From positions 1 to 58,423 of the forward strand of contig JAJDUI010000028.1 of assembly GCA_022826745.1 (NCBI GenBank): a DNA stretch of 58,423 bases, in the 5' to 3' direction. Below are positions 1-11,579 of the stretch, piece after piece. Numbering within the stretch: position 1 is the first letter of the stretch; every line of letters begins with the position of its first letter. The stretch is from Thermoanaerobaculia bacterium. GTDB taxonomy: Bacteria; Acidobacteriota; Thermoanaerobaculia; Multivoradales; Multivoraceae. The translations under genes and the position numbers were made by a program. The notes below the pieces were generated by a model. That model did not search any database. It was not told the DNA's origin and saw only the letters and a program-made list of their open reading frames with translations.

Positions 1-338
1 ACCGCTGCGGCGGAGCGTCCGCCTCGCGGCCTGCTCAGGCGCGCATCACCTCCAGGACAAAGAGTGTCGTGCTTCTCATCGAAGTCGTTTCCGCTCAGGG
101 TCTTGCGCGCGTTCGTCGCGGCGCGGCGACCCCGTCGTGCAGAGGACGTTAGGGCGCGACATGGGCCGTTGTCAAGCCCTTTTTCCCGATTTCGCGCCGA
201 ATCGGCCTGTTTTCGGCCAATTTGACCTGTGTTCCAGGCCCCGGCACCCTCCGGCGGGGACCCTGCCGACGGGTACGAGAATCTCGCGACCCGCCGCCAG
301 GGCGTCCGAGCATACACGTCAGGAGGCGGGATCCCGCT
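1..338. other. No gene recognised at left edge
   Basis: Both strands were read. Short open frames exist but none has a start signal, a recognisable motif or sensible composition. The stretch lies downstream of the integrase gene, which ends at 339 on the minus strand. It may hold the tail of that transcript and an edge of flanking DNA. No tRNA and no convincing attachment-site duplication is visible. Confidence 0.5.
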
Positions 339-1364
339 TCAGAGGAACCCTCTTCCGGCGTGATCCCGGAAGGCGTCGGCCTGCCTGACGTAGCGGAGCA
401 CGTTGGCGGCGCTCCGGTGCCGGGTGACCTCCATGATCTTGTCGAGCCGGGCCCCGCACTCGGCGGCGCTGGTCACGAATCCGGCCCGCAGCGAGTGGCC
501 AGAGTACTCCGCCGGGTCGAGACCGATCGCCGCAACGTGCCGCTTGACCAGGCGGGCGATGTCCGCAGGGTCCAGCGCCCGGGCCTGCACATGGCCGCCC
601 CGGCGAAGCGACCGGAACAGCGGGCCGCCGCGGATTCCCGAGAGCCGCAGCCAGGCCAGCAGGCGGCTCACCGGCCGAATGACCTCGCCCTCCGGCACCG
701 CCACCCGCTGGCCACGGCCGCGCTGGTCCGTCTTCGAACGGCGGATGTGAAGCACCATGCCCGCCGCCGGCGAACCTGAAACGGCCGACGAACCGATCGA
801 CGAGCGAGGGGACGAACTGGCGGTTCCGGTGAACTCCACGTCCCGCAGCCCGAGCGCGCAGACCTCCGAGCGCCGCAGCGCCGCGGCGAAACCCACCGCG
901 ATGACCGCGGCGTCCCGCGCCGCCTTCACTTGCAGCGCGTCGTGGCCCAGCAGCTCGTCGCAACGGTCGAGAATCGTCGCCACCCGGTCCGCGCACAGGG
1001 CGCGGACCTGACGCCGGCGGACCTTCGACAGCCGATTCAGACCGCGCAGGACGGCAACAACCGTCGGGTCCTCCATCGGCGAAGGCCGCTTCAGGTCGCG
1101 GTAGCCGCGGTTCACCGCCGCCACGATCACCTGGATCGTCGCCGGCGCCAGAGGCGCCGCGCCGGCCGGCGACGACGAACCGCCGGCCATCGCGACCAGG
1201 AAGGCGGCGGCGTCTCCCGGCGCGGCGGCGTCCGGGTCCACGCCGTGCAGGGCGCACCAGTCGGCGAACCGCCGCCAGCCCTGGCGGTAGGCGCTGCGCG
1301 TGTTCTCCGCCAGCGACGTGCGCAGAGCCGCGGCGATGGAGACGGATTGGGGCTTGTCCATCAT
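339..1364 (-). CDS. Tyrosine recombinase / site-specific integrase
   Basis: This is a site-specific recombinase of the tyrosine (lambda integrase/XerC) superfamily, which cuts and rejoins DNA through a covalent tyrosine intermediate. The protein is about 341 residues, normal for a compact integrase. It has an N-terminal SAM-like core-binding half (TRSAYRQGWRRFADWC) and a C-terminal catalytic half. The expected residues are visible: the first Arg in ALRRSE, the Lys in RRSKTD, the HxxR box in HSLRAGF, and the late His and Tyr in TRHRSAANVLRYV. The ATG at 1364 is chosen because GGAGG lies 6-7 nt before it; a second ATG follows directly. No excisionase, transposase or other mobile gene accompanies it, so it may be an orphan integrase or the edge of an element beyond the window. 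The family call is firm; its role is unknown. Confidence 0.9.
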   Translation of the reverse strand: MMDKPQSVSIAAALRTSLAENTRSAYRQGWRRFADWCALHGVDPDAAAPGDAAAFLVAMAGGSSSPAGAAPLAPATIQVIVAAVNRGYRDLKRPSPMEDPTVVAVLRGLNRLSKVRRRQVRALCADRVATILDRCDELLGHDALQVKAARDAAVIAVGFAAALRRSEVCALGLRDVEFTGTASSSPRSSIGSSAVSGSPAAGMVLHIRRSKTDQRGRGQRVAVPEGEVIRPVSRLLAWLRLSGIRGGPLFRSLRRGGHVQARALDPADIARLVKRHVAAIGLDPAEYSGHSLRAGFVTSAAECGARLDKIMEVTRHRSAANVLRYVRQADAFRDHAGRGFL

Positions 1365-1717
1365 CAGTGTTTCCTCCTTGACAGCACCTTGCCGCAAACG
1401 GGCCGACTGCCGGGAGGTCCAGCCCCCGTCAACGGCCCTTATCGGAGCCTTTTCGGCCGCCGCCCATCCGGCGGCGGCCGAGAGACGAGCCGCCGCCGAT
1501 TCTGCGGCAATCGAAGGGCGGCGGGAAGGCGCTCGCCGAGGTGTCAGGAAACCGTCAGACGTTGCCCGGGCCGTCCGGCGGATCAGTCGCTCCGTTCAGC
1601 TTGCGGTCAGATGGCGCCGGGCCGCCGGGGTTCGCCTTCGGCAGCGGGCTTCAGCCCGCGGCCTCCCGCCGCGAGAATAGAATCGGGCGCCGGAAGGTTG
1701 CTTCGGCGACGACGCCC
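1365..1717. other. Divergent intergenic region before the PDH operon
   Basis: This 353 bp stretch separates the divergent integrase and aceE genes, so it should contain both promoters. It holds the hairpin at 1644-1659 and a possible -10 hexamer TAGAAT at 1678-1683, 34 nt before the aceE ATG, with no convincing -35. The aceE frame is open further upstream, back to 1541, but that part shows no similarity to the family N-terminus and is proline/arginine-rich in the way of non-coding high-GC DNA. No PdhR-like operator could be identified. Confidence 0.4.
1644..1659 (+). repeat. GCGGGC-TTCA-GCCCGC hairpin
   Basis: This is a perfect 6 bp stem with a TTCA tetraloop, 58 nt upstream of the aceE start. 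It is not followed by a T-run, so it is a poor intrinsic terminator for the plus strand. Its loop resembles the TTCT loop of the hairpin repeat family seen at 26874, 27562, 33928 and 46107, but it lacks the GTGC flank, so membership is only possible. Confidence 0.4.
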
Positions 1718-4398
<2,681 letters not shown>

Positions 4399-4402
<4 letters not shown>

Positions 4403-5694
4403 GCGAGACCCTCTCCGTCGTCGTTCCCGACATCGGCGACTTCGATTCCGTCGACGTTGTCGAGGTCCTGGTGGGGGTCGGCGACGAGGTCTCGGTCGAC
4501 CAGTCCCTGATCACGCTCGAGAGCGACAAGGCGTCGATGGAGGTGCCGTCGCCGGCGGCCGGCCGGATCGTCGAGATCGCGGTGGAACTCGGCGGCCAGG
4601 TCGGCGAAGGCGATCTGATCCTGAGGATCGAGCCGGCGGACGCGGTTGCGGAAGCCGAGGCGGAGGAGGCCGCCCCGGCAGGTGGAGGAGTTGCGGCGGA
4701 GGCGCCCGGACCGGCAGCCGCCGCCGAACCGCGTCCGTCGCGCCGCGGTCGCCGGCCGCCGCCCCCCGCGGCCGCCGGGCCGGCCGCGAGTTCAGCCCCA
4801 CCTCACGCCAGTCCGGCGGTGCGGCGCTTCGCCCGCATGCTCGGCGTCGATCTCCGGAGAGTCTCCGGCAGCGGCGCGAAGGGGCGCATCCTGCGAGAGG
4901 ACGTCGAGGGCTTCGTCAAGGAGGTGATGACGGGCCGCGGACCGCAGGTCGCCGGCGCCGGCATTCCGCCGGTCCCGGAGATCGACTTCTCGAAGTTCGG
5001 GCCGGTCGAATCGAAGCCGCTCAGCCGCATCCGCAAGCTGTCCGCGGCGAGCCTTCACCGGAGCTGGCTCAATGTGCCGCACGTGACCCAGCACGACGAG
5101 GCGGACATCACGGACCTGGAGGCGTTCCGCCGGGCGCATCTGGAAGAGGCGCGGGAGCGCGGCGTCCGGCTTACTCTGCTGGCCTTCCTGATGAAGGCGG
5201 TAGCGGCGTCCCTGGCCGAGTTCCCGGAGATGAACTCGTCGCTGGCGCCCGACGGAGAATCGCTGGTTCTCAAGCGCTACTTCCACCTGGGCGTCGCGGT
5301 CGACACGCCGGACGGCCTGGTCGTGCCCGTGGTGCGCGACGTGGACCGGAAGACGGTCTACGAACTGGCCGGCGAACTCGCCGAAGTCAGCGGCCGGGCG
5401 CGCGAGCGCAAGCTCCGGCCCGCCGACATCCAGGGCGCGACGTTCACGATCTCGAGTCTCGGCGGCATCGGCGGCACCGCGTTCACGCCGATCGTCAACG
5501 CGCCTGAGGTCGGCCTCCTGGGCGTGTCGCGCTCCGTGCGGCGGCCGGTCTACGTCGGCGCGGGTCTCGCGCCCCGGCTCATGCTGCCGGTCTCGCTGTC
5601 GTACGACCACCGGGTGATCGACGGCGCCTACGCGGTGCGCTTCACGACCCACCTGTGTTCCGTGCTGGCCGACATCCGCCGGGTCGTGCTCTGA
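4399..5694 (+). CDS. aceF: Dihydrolipoamide acetyltransferase (PDH E2)
   Basis: E2 core of pyruvate dehydrogenase; it transfers the acetyl group from lipoyl-lysine to CoA. The protein has 431 residues in the expected order: one N-terminal lipoyl domain with the modified lysine in ESDKASME (K44), an Ala/Pro/Arg-rich flexible linker (about 85-130), a peripheral subunit-binding domain (SPAVRRFARMLGVD to GRILREDV), and a catalytic domain ending with the HxxxD active-site motif in SYDHRVIDG. E. coli AceF has three lipoyl domains; this one has a single domain and is correspondingly shorter. The GTG start at 4399 overlaps the aceE stop (GTGA). The lipoyl domain is very close in sequence to the one fused to the downstream E3. 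Confidence 0.95.
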
Positions 5695-5704
5695 CGCTGG
5701 CGAG

Positions 5705-7558
5705 ATGGCCGAACCGATCCGCATCGTCGTACCCGACATCGGCGACTTCGACTCCGTCGATGTCGTAGAGGTTCTCGTCTCGCCGGGCGAGCACGTCGAC
5801 GTCGACGCGGGCCTGATCACGCTGGAGAGCGACAAGGCGTCGATGGAGGTGCCGTCGCCCCACTGCGGCGTCGTCCTGGAGGTGGCCGTGTCGCTCGGCG
5901 ACAAGGTGGGGGAGGGGGACCTGATCGTCGTGCTCGACGCCGATGACGAGTCGCATCCCGATCATCGGGCGGAGCGGCCGCGGCATCCGCACGCGCCGCC
6001 GCCGGCGTCCGCTGCGACGGTGGTCGGGGAGGCCAGCGGGGAGCCGGCCGTGCAGGGTGCGGAAGAAGAAACGGCGGCGGCTCAAGCGGCCACGACACCG
6101 GCCGGGCTTGTCGTCGCCGCGCCGCGAGACGTCGACGCCGAAGTTCTGGTCCTGGGCGCCGGTCCGGGTGGCTACACCGCAGCCTTCCGTGCCGCCGACC
6201 TCGGTCGCCAGGTCGTGCTCGTCGAGCCGCACGCGAACCTCGGCGGCGTGTGCCTGAACGTCGGCTGCATCCCGTCCAAGGCCCTGCTGCACGCGGGCCG
6301 CGTGATCGACGTGGCAGCGGAGTTCGCGGCCCACGGCATCGACTTCGGGCAGCCCGAGATCGACCGGACCCGCCTGCTGGGCTGGAAGGACGAAGTCGTC
6401 GGCCGGCTGACGGGAGGACTGGCCCAGCTCGCCGCGCGGCGCAAGGTCGACGTGGTACGCGGCCACGCCCGCTTCGTCGGTCCGCACGAAGTCGAGGTCG
6501 TGGACGCTGACGGCGGCCGCCGCACGCTGACCTTCGGCCAGGCGATCGTCGCCATCGGCTCGCGTCCGGCGATGATCCCGGGCCTGCCGGAGGGCGACCC
6601 GCGGGTCTGGGACTCGACCGACGCACTTGAACTCGATCCCGACTTCGAGCCCGACGGCAAGCTGCTCGTGATCGGCGGCGGCATCATCGGCCTCGAGATG
6701 GCGACGGTCTACGCCGCTCTCGGCTACCGCGTGACGGTCGTCGAACTGCTGCCGCAACTGCTGACCGGCATCGACCGCGATCTGGTCCGCCCGCTCCAGC
6801 GTCGCCTCGCCAGCCGCCTGGAGGACATCCACACCTCTACCCGCGTGACCGGCGTCAGGGCGCAGAAGAACGGCCTGATGGTGTCGATGGAGGATGACGA
6901 CGGTGAGTCGCGTTCCGGCCTGTTCGGGCGTGTCCTGGTCGCGGTGGGCCGCCGTCCCAACAGCGACCGTTTCGGCGCCGAGGCTGCGGGCGTTCACGTC
7001 GACGAGCAGGGCTTCGTCCCGGTCGACGAGCAGCAGCGCACGAACGTGCCGCACATCTTCGCGATCGGCGATCTGGTGCCCGGCCCCATGCTCGCTCACA
7101 AGGCCACCCACGAGGGCAAGGTCGCGGCCGAGGTCGGGGCGGGTGAGAAGAGCGGCTTCGAGGCGCGGGTCATTCCGTCGGTCGCCTATACCGACCCGGA
7201 GGTGGCCTGGGTGGGTCTCACCGAGACCGAGGCGCGTGAGAACGGCACGGCTTACGAGAAGGGCGTCTTCCCCTGGGGCGCATCCGGCCGGGCGCTGACG
7301 CTGGGCCGGCCCGAAGGTCTGACCAAGCTGCTCTTCGATCCGTCGACCGGGCGGGTCGTCGGCGCCGGCATCGTCGGCGTGAACGCCGGCGACCTGATTG
7401 CCGAGGCGGCGCTGGCGATCGAGATGAACGCGGAGGCCGCCGATCTCGCGCTCACGGTGCATCCGCACCCGACGCTCTCGGAGACGGTTGCCTTCGCCGC
7501 CGAGGCCTACGAGGGGACGATCACCGACCTCTACCTGCCGCGGCGCGGTAAGCGGTGA
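5705..7558 (+). CDS. lpdA: Dihydrolipoamide dehydrogenase (PDH E3) with N-terminal lipoyl domain
   Basis: FAD enzyme that reoxidises dihydrolipoamide with NAD+ in the pyruvate dehydrogenase complex. The protein has 617 residues, about 140 more than a plain E3, because residues 1-80 form a lipoyl domain (ESDKASME, K44) joined by an Ala-rich linker. The E3 part follows: FAD-binding GAGPGGYTAAF, the redox disulfide CLNVGC (C183 and C188), the NAD-binding GGGIIGLEMA, and the C-terminal catalytic HPHPTLSE. It begins 10 nt after aceF and clearly belongs to the same operon. Lipoyl-E3 fusions are known in some bacteria, for example Neisseria. The ATG at 5705 is preceded by a weak GGCGAG. Confidence 0.95.
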   Translation: MAEPIRIVVPDIGDFDSVDVVEVLVSPGEHVDVDAGLITLESDKASMEVPSPHCGVVLEVAVSLGDKVGEGDLIVVLDADDESHPDHRAERPRHPHAPPPASAATVVGEASGEPAVQGAEEETAAAQAATTPAGLVVAAPRDVDAEVLVLGAGPGGYTAAFRAADLGRQVVLVEPHANLGGVCLNVGCIPSKALLHAGRVIDVAAEFAAHGIDFGQPEIDRTRLLGWKDEVVGRLTGGLAQLAARRKVDVVRGHARFVGPHEVEVVDADGGRRTLTFGQAIVAIGSRPAMIPGLPEGDPRVWDSTDALELDPDFEPDGKLLVIGGGIIGLEMATVYAALGYRVTVVELLPQLLTGIDRDLVRPLQRRLASRLEDIHTSTRVTGVRAQKNGLMVSMEDDDGESRSGLFGRVLVAVGRRPNSDRFGAEAAGVHVDEQGFVPVDEQQRTNVPHIFAIGDLVPGPMLAHKATHEGKVAAEVGAGEKSGFEARVIPSVAYTDPEVAWVGLTETEARENGTAYEKGVFPWGASGRALTLGRPEGLTKLLFDPSTGRVVGAGIVGVNAGDLIAEAALAIEMNAEAADLALTVHPHPTLSETVAFAAEAYEGTITDLYLPRRGKR

Positions 7559-7571
7559 CGCCGCGGTCGAC

Positions 7572-7937
7572 GTGAGCCGCCTCGACAAGTGGCTGCAGGT
7601 GTCGCGGATGTTCCGCGCCCGCGCCAGGGCGACCGAAGCCTGCGCCGCCGGCCGCGTCACGGTCAACGGCCAGCCGGCGAAGGCCCACCGCCAGCTCAAG
7701 GTCGGCGACCGGATCGAGTTCAGGATCCGGGACTGGAAGCGGATCCTCGTTGTACGCGAACTGAGAGACAAGCCGGTGCCCAAGGCGGAGGCGCCGCGGC
7801 TCTACGAGGATCTGAGTCCACCGAAGCCGGAGCCGCGCAGGCGCGATCCGTTCCTCGTGCCGGAGCCGGCGTCAAGACGCCGCGGCGCCGGCCGTCCGAC
7901 CAAGCGCGACCGGCGGCGGATCGACCGCCTGCGCTGA
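7572..7937 (+). CDS. S4-domain RNA-binding protein (Hsp15-like)
   Basis: This is a small basic protein of about 121 residues with an N-terminal S4 RNA-binding fold (SRLDKWLQVSRMF, then AGRVTVNGQPAKAHRQLKVGD). The Hsp15/RqcP family has this layout and binds ribosomal 50S-nascent-chain complexes or rRNA. The tail is Arg/Lys/Pro-rich and ends in GRPTKRDRRRIDR, typical of the Hsp15 group. The GTG at 7572 is the only sensible start after the lpdA stop (13 nt gap), so it is probably co-transcribed with the PDH operon. The exact ribosome-related role is inferred from the family. Confidence 0.82.
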   Translation: MSRLDKWLQVSRMFRARARATEACAAGRVTVNGQPAKAHRQLKVGDRIEFRIRDWKRILVVRELRDKPVPKAEAPRLYEDLSPPKPEPRRRDPFLVPEPASRRRGAGRPTKRDRRRIDRLR

Positions 7938-7965
7938 CCGCACGCTGCTGGGGCCGCGCTACAGT
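7935..7965 (+). promoter_or_regulatory. Leaderless-type promoter of the ABC binding protein
   Basis: A TACAGT hexamer at 7960-7965 ends 9 nt before the ATG at 7975, with a TGACCG-like -35 near 7935. No Shine-Dalgarno is present, so transcription would begin at or next to the start codon. Confidence 0.45.
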
Positions 7966-7974
7966 TCCGCCACT

Positions 7975-9807
7975 ATGTCCACCAGATCGCTCCCGCTTCG
8001 AGCCGCCGCCGTTCTCGTCCTCATCGGGTTCCTGACGCTCCTCACGGCCGCCTGCACGGGTCCGCTGCCGGAACGAACCACCGGTCCCTCGGGCCCGGCC
8101 TACGACCCGGCTACGGACCCGCTGGTCAACCCGCCGACGCTGATCGAGCCATACCCCTTCGACCGGCCGGAGGTCGTGGCCCGGGACGACACGCTGGTCC
8201 GCTACATGCTCGGCGATCCGCGGACGCTGAACCCGATCTTCGCGATCTTCTGGGAGGACTACTACCTCTCGGGCGCGCTGTTCCAGTCGCTGACGACGCG
8301 CAACGCGGACATGACGACGGTTTGGAACCAGACGATGGTCGAAGAGGGCGTGATCGCGGACGACTGGAAGAGCGCCCGCGTGCGCATCCGGCCGGGGCTG
8401 ACCTGGCACGACGGCAAGCCGTGGACGATGCACGACCTGAAGTTCACCTACGACATGGTCGCCTCGGACGACGTGCCGGCGGCGATGTACAAGCACGACG
8501 TCGACCAGATCGAGCGGATCGACGTGATCGACGACCTGACGGTCGAGTTCCACTTCAAGGACGCCCTGGTCACGAACATGCTCGCCATGCGGGTGCCGCC
8601 GATCCCGCGCCACATCTGGAACAACCCGGAAGAGCTCGCGAACGATCCGACGATGCGCAGCAGCGAGTACTTCAACCACTACGCCCGCGAGGAAGTCATC
8701 GGCTCGGGGCCGTTCAGGTTCGTGTCCTGGACCCTGACCGACCGGATCGTCGTCGACCGCTGGGACGACTTTCCGGACGCGGCCCGGATCGCGCCGTTCA
8801 AGCGGGTGATTTACCGGCCCCAGAGCGACCGCAACCTGGGGCTCCTGCTGTTCAAGAAGGGCGAACTCGACGAGTACTGGTTTACGCCGCAACAGTTCGC
8901 GACCCAGAGCAACGACGAGGAGTTCAAGAGGTTCGGCGTCAAGGGCTGGGCGCCGGCGCGGCGGATTTCGCGGATCGGCTGGAACCAGGACGGCAGCAAC
9001 CCCTTCTTCACCGACGTCCGTGTGCGGCGAGCGATGACCCACGCCTACGACCAGAAGCGGGTGATCCGCGACGTCGCCTATGGCGTCTACCTCGAGACGG
9101 ACCAGCTCTGGGACAAGGACCACATGGGTTACAACCCGGACGTTCCGAAGTACCCGTTCGACCTCGAGCGCGCCGGCGAGCTGCTGGACGAGGCCGGCTG
9201 GCTGTCGGACCCCGACGACGGCTGGCGGTACAAGGAGATCGGCGGCGAGAAGGTCAAGTTCTCGTTCGAGCTGGAGATCGCGCAGACCTTCGCGGACGCG
9301 GTGAAGATGGCGGACATCTACCGCGAGGACCTGCGCAGCATCGGCGTCGAGCTGACGCTCCGCCAGTACGAGAACGCGACCCACGAGCAGCACCTGCTGG
9401 AACACGAGTTCCAGGCCCATGCCGACGCCGACGAGGTGACCACCGACCCGGACCAGTGGACGATCCGACTGCACTCGACCAGTTACGACAACGCCCGCAA
9501 CTACGTCGGCTACAGGAGCGACCGTGTCGATGAGTTGCTGGAACGCGGCCGGCGCGAGTTCGACCCGGAGGCGCGCGCCGCGATCTACCGCGAGCTGGCC
9601 TACGTCGTCGCCGAGGACCAGCCGTTCACGATGATGTGGAACTACTCCGAGATCCGCGCCTTCAGCAAGCGCCTCCGCGGCGTCGAGTTCGCTCCCTCCG
9701 GCGTGTTCCTGTTCCAGCCGACTCCGCCTCCCGGCAGCGACTGGTGGACCAGCCCCGGCTGGTGGACGCACCGCGAGGACGTCGCCGCGTACGCCTCCGG
9801 CGGCTAG
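7975..9807 (+). CDS. ABC transporter substrate-binding lipoprotein, peptide/nickel family (SBP_bac_5)
   Basis: This is a periplasmic solute-binding protein of the oligopeptide/dipeptide class, 610 residues. A hydrophobic signal (residues 7-24) ends in a lipobox LLTAAC, so it should be lipid-anchored. Family features follow: the N-terminal region describing the empty state (RYMLGDPRTLNPIF), LTWHDGKPWTMHDLKFTYDMV, GSGPFRFVSW, and VRRAMTHAYDQKRVI, all typical of SBP_bac_5. No permease or ATPase gene is adjacent, so it must work with components encoded elsewhere, or act alone in sensing or chaperoning. The substrate cannot be told from sequence. It is the first gene of its unit with a leaderless-type promoter. 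Confidence 0.9.
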   Translation: MSTRSLPLRAAAVLVLIGFLTLLTAACTGPLPERTTGPSGPAYDPATDPLVNPPTLIEPYPFDRPEVVARDDTLVRYMLGDPRTLNPIFAIFWEDYYLSGALFQSLTTRNADMTTVWNQTMVEEGVIADDWKSARVRIRPGLTWHDGKPWTMHDLKFTYDMVASDDVPAAMYKHDVDQIERIDVIDDLTVEFHFKDALVTNMLAMRVPPIPRHIWNNPEELANDPTMRSSEYFNHYAREEVIGSGPFRFVSWTLTDRIVVDRWDDFPDAARIAPFKRVIYRPQSDRNLGLLLFKKGELDEYWFTPQQFATQSNDEEFKRFGVKGWAPARRISRIGWNQDGSNPFFTDVRVRRAMTHAYDQKRVIRDVAYGVYLETDQLWDKDHMGYNPDVPKYPFDLERAGELLDEAGWLSDPDDGWRYKEIGGEKVKFSFELEIAQTFADAVKMADIYREDLRSIGVELTLRQYENATHEQHLLEHEFQAHADADEVTTDPDQWTIRLHSTSYDNARNYVGYRSDRVDELLERGRREFDPEARAAIYRELAYVVAEDQPFTMMWNYSEIRAFSKRLRGVEFAPSGVFLFQPTPPPGSDWWTSPGWWTHREDVAAYASGG

Positions 9808-9852
9808 GCGTCTCGCGGCGGCGCCGTGGGCCGGCGGCGAGGCTGCCGGACG

Positions 9853-10797
9853 TCAGTCTGCTGGAGACTCGCTAGCCCGCTTCTCGTTCGTCCGCGCGTA
9901 CTCGAGGATGTTCAGCAGGCCGTAGTTGCCCTCGTGGCAGGCGTACTCGAAGATCGCCTGGTCCGACCGTTTCATCTCGACCCGTGCGCTCCAGGGGCGT
10001 TCGAAGGACTCCGGGTCGTCGATCGTGTACTCGTAGATGAGGGTCGTTTCGTCGAAGCGCGTGAAGCGTTCGGTGAGGCGCATGTTGCCGCCGGAGCCGC
10101 CGAAGCTGATCCGGGGGTCGAAGTTCCGGGTCTCGACGACCAGGGTCTCGCCGTCCCAGTAGCCGCGCGAATCGCCCTTGAACTGGCGCAGGCGCCCGGG
10201 CAGCCGGGGCTGGTCGTCGAGGGGGACGATCCGCGTGTCGTGGACCATCTCGTTGAGGAGCGCCACGGTGTCCGGCGTCACCAGGATCAGCACGTTGTTG
10301 TTGTAGCCGCCCGGGTTCATCGGTGGGCCGGCGTTGAAGCCCATCAGGCAGCGCTCCCAGAGGTTGCGGTCCTCGGGTCCGGCCGGCGGGCTGGCGCGCA
10401 GGTCCCGCCGTTCCTGGGCGCGGCGCCGGCCGTCCTCGGTCATCGCCGGGATGCGGCCGTTCGGCGGATCGAAGATCAGCGACGTGCGACGCGACTCCTG
10501 CACATGGCGGCCGTGGTCGAGCCAGTAGGGGGCGTGGACGCTCGGGCTCCGCTTCTGGGCCTCGGCGCGGCGCGCGATCGTGTCCCGCTCGAACTGGGCC
10601 GCCTCGTCGGCCGTGAAGTACTCCTTGTCGGCGTGCGCGGAAGGGCGCTGCAGCGGCGTTGCGGTCGCGAAGTCCCACAGTCCGTCGATGTCGCCGGGCG
10701 GGGTCCAGTTCGGGTCGGTCTGGGCGCTCAGCGGCGCCGTCGCCACCAGGGCGGCAGCGAGCGCGAACAGGAGGCTCGGGCTGGGTGATCGGAGCAC
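9853..10797 (-). CDS. Secreted protein of unknown function
   Basis: This is a 314-residue protein with a clear Sec signal peptide (LLFALAAALVATAPLSAQ, cleavage after SAQ or before Q). The mature part is rich in Asp, Arg and Pro and has no catalytic motif I recognise. Conserved-looking segments include GLWDFATATPLQRP, WERCLMGFNAGPPMNPGGYNNN and YACHEGNYGLLNIL. Similar hypothetical secreted proteins are frequent in Acidobacteria-like genomes, to my recollection. The start is GTG at 10797; it has no Shine-Dalgarno, but a TTGACT/TATCCT promoter ends 7 nt before it. It is divergent from the GST-like gene. Function unknown. Confidence 0.78.
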   Translation of the reverse strand: MLRSPSPSLLFALAAALVATAPLSAQTDPNWTPPGDIDGLWDFATATPLQRPSAHADKEYFTADEAAQFERDTIARRAEAQKRSPSVHAPYWLDHGRHVQESRRTSLIFDPPNGRIPAMTEDGRRRAQERRDLRASPPAGPEDRNLWERCLMGFNAGPPMNPGGYNNNVLILVTPDTVALLNEMVHDTRIVPLDDQPRLPGRLRQFKGDSRGYWDGETLVVETRNFDPRISFGGSGGNMRLTERFTRFDETTLIYEYTIDDPESFERPWSARVEMKRSDQAIFEYACHEGNYGLLNILEYARTNEKRASESPAD

Positions 10798-10804
10798 CTG
10801 CTTC

Positions 10805-10832
10805 AGGATAGCGCCTGGCTTGCCCCAGTCAA
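10805..10832 (-). promoter_or_regulatory. Promoter of the secreted unknown protein, leaderless type
   Basis: On the minus strand TTGACT (10832-10827) and TATCCT (10810-10805) are separated by 16 bp. The -10 ends 7 nt before the GTG start at 10797. It interleaves with the opposite-strand promoter of the GST-like gene. Confidence 0.55.
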
Positions 10833-10849
10833 CCGGTTTTGACTAGCCT
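10820..10849 (+). promoter_or_regulatory. Promoter of the GST-like gene, leaderless type
   Basis: TTGCCC (10820-10825) and TAGCCT (10844-10849) are separated by 18 bp. The -10 ends 8 nt before the ATG at 10858 and there is no Shine-Dalgarno. It overlaps the minus-strand promoter at 10805-10832. Confidence 0.55.
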
Positions 10850-10857
10850 CCGCCGCC

Positions 10858-11541
10858 ATGCCGCAACCGCTCACCCTCGTTATCGGCAACAAGAACTACT
10901 CCTCCTGGTCGCTCCGGCCGTGGGCGCTCATGACCGAACTCGGCATCCCGTTCGCGGAGCGGATGCTGAAGTTCGACTCGGAGGACTGGGAGGCGAACAT
11001 CGACGCCCTGTCCCCCGCGCGTCTGGTGCCGGTGCTCTGGGAGGGCGAACCGGGCGAGGGTTTCGCGACTTTCGACACGGTCGCGATCGTGGAGAGGCTC
11101 AACGACCTCCATCCCGACCGCGGCATCTGGCCCGCCAACGACCGGGCCCGGGCCCGCGCCCGTTCCCTGGTAGCGAACTTCCACTCCGGCTACGCGGCGC
11201 TGCGTTCGGCGATGCCGATGAACATCCGCTCGCATCATCCGGGGAAGGGGCACGAGCCGGAAGTCCTGGCAGACATCGAACGGCTGACCGCCTTCTGGCG
11301 CGATACGCGCGCCGAGTTCGGGACGCGAAGCCCCTATCTGTTCGGCAACTTCTCGGCCGCGGACGCCTACTTCCTGCCGGTCGCGTCCCGCTTCGCCACC
11401 TACGACCCGCCGCTTCCGACCGAGACCCGGGAGTACTGCCGTGCGCTGCTCGACACGAAGGCGATGCGCGAATGGAGCCGGGCGGCCCGGCTGGAGACGG
11501 AGTTCGTGCCCGAGGACGAGCCCTACGCCGATCCTCCCTGA
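10858..11541 (+). CDS. Glutathione S-transferase family protein
   Basis: A 227-residue two-domain GST-fold protein. The N-terminal thioredoxin-like half begins with GNKNYSSWSLRPW, where the Ser/Tyr region corresponds to the glutathione-activating site, and contains the cis-Pro segment RLVPVLWEGE followed by the F-DTVAIVERL motif. The C-terminal half is the usual helical bundle, with YLFGNFSAADAYFLPVASRF near residue 160. Such proteins conjugate or reduce electrophiles with glutathione in the cytoplasm. The substrate is unknown, and whether this organism makes glutathione cannot be seen here. Confidence 0.88.
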   Translation: MPQPLTLVIGNKNYSSWSLRPWALMTELGIPFAERMLKFDSEDWEANIDALSPARLVPVLWEGEPGEGFATFDTVAIVERLNDLHPDRGIWPANDRARARARSLVANFHSGYAALRSAMPMNIRSHHPGKGHEPEVLADIERLTAFWRDTRAEFGTRSPYLFGNFSAADAYFLPVASRFATYDPPLPTETREYCRALLDTKAMREWSRAARLETEFVPEDEPYADPP

Positions 11542-11579
11542 GAGGTCTGCTGGCCGATCACTCCCACACGGTTGCTCTT

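Noticed and set aside
1..338. A prophage or genomic-island attachment site next to the integrase
   Set aside because: No tRNA end and no matching direct repeat is visible within the window, so no boundary can be supported.
5642..7783. A 713-residue minus-strand frame opposite lpdA
   Set aside because: The plus strand is clearly lpdA with full motifs; the antisense frame has only Arg/Asp/Val-rich shadow composition and no start signal.
9854..9868. AGTCT-GCTGG-AGACT inverted repeat after the ABC binding protein gene
   Set aside because: The stem is only 5 bp, lies inside the end of the convergent gene and has no T-run, so it is weak as a terminator or operator.
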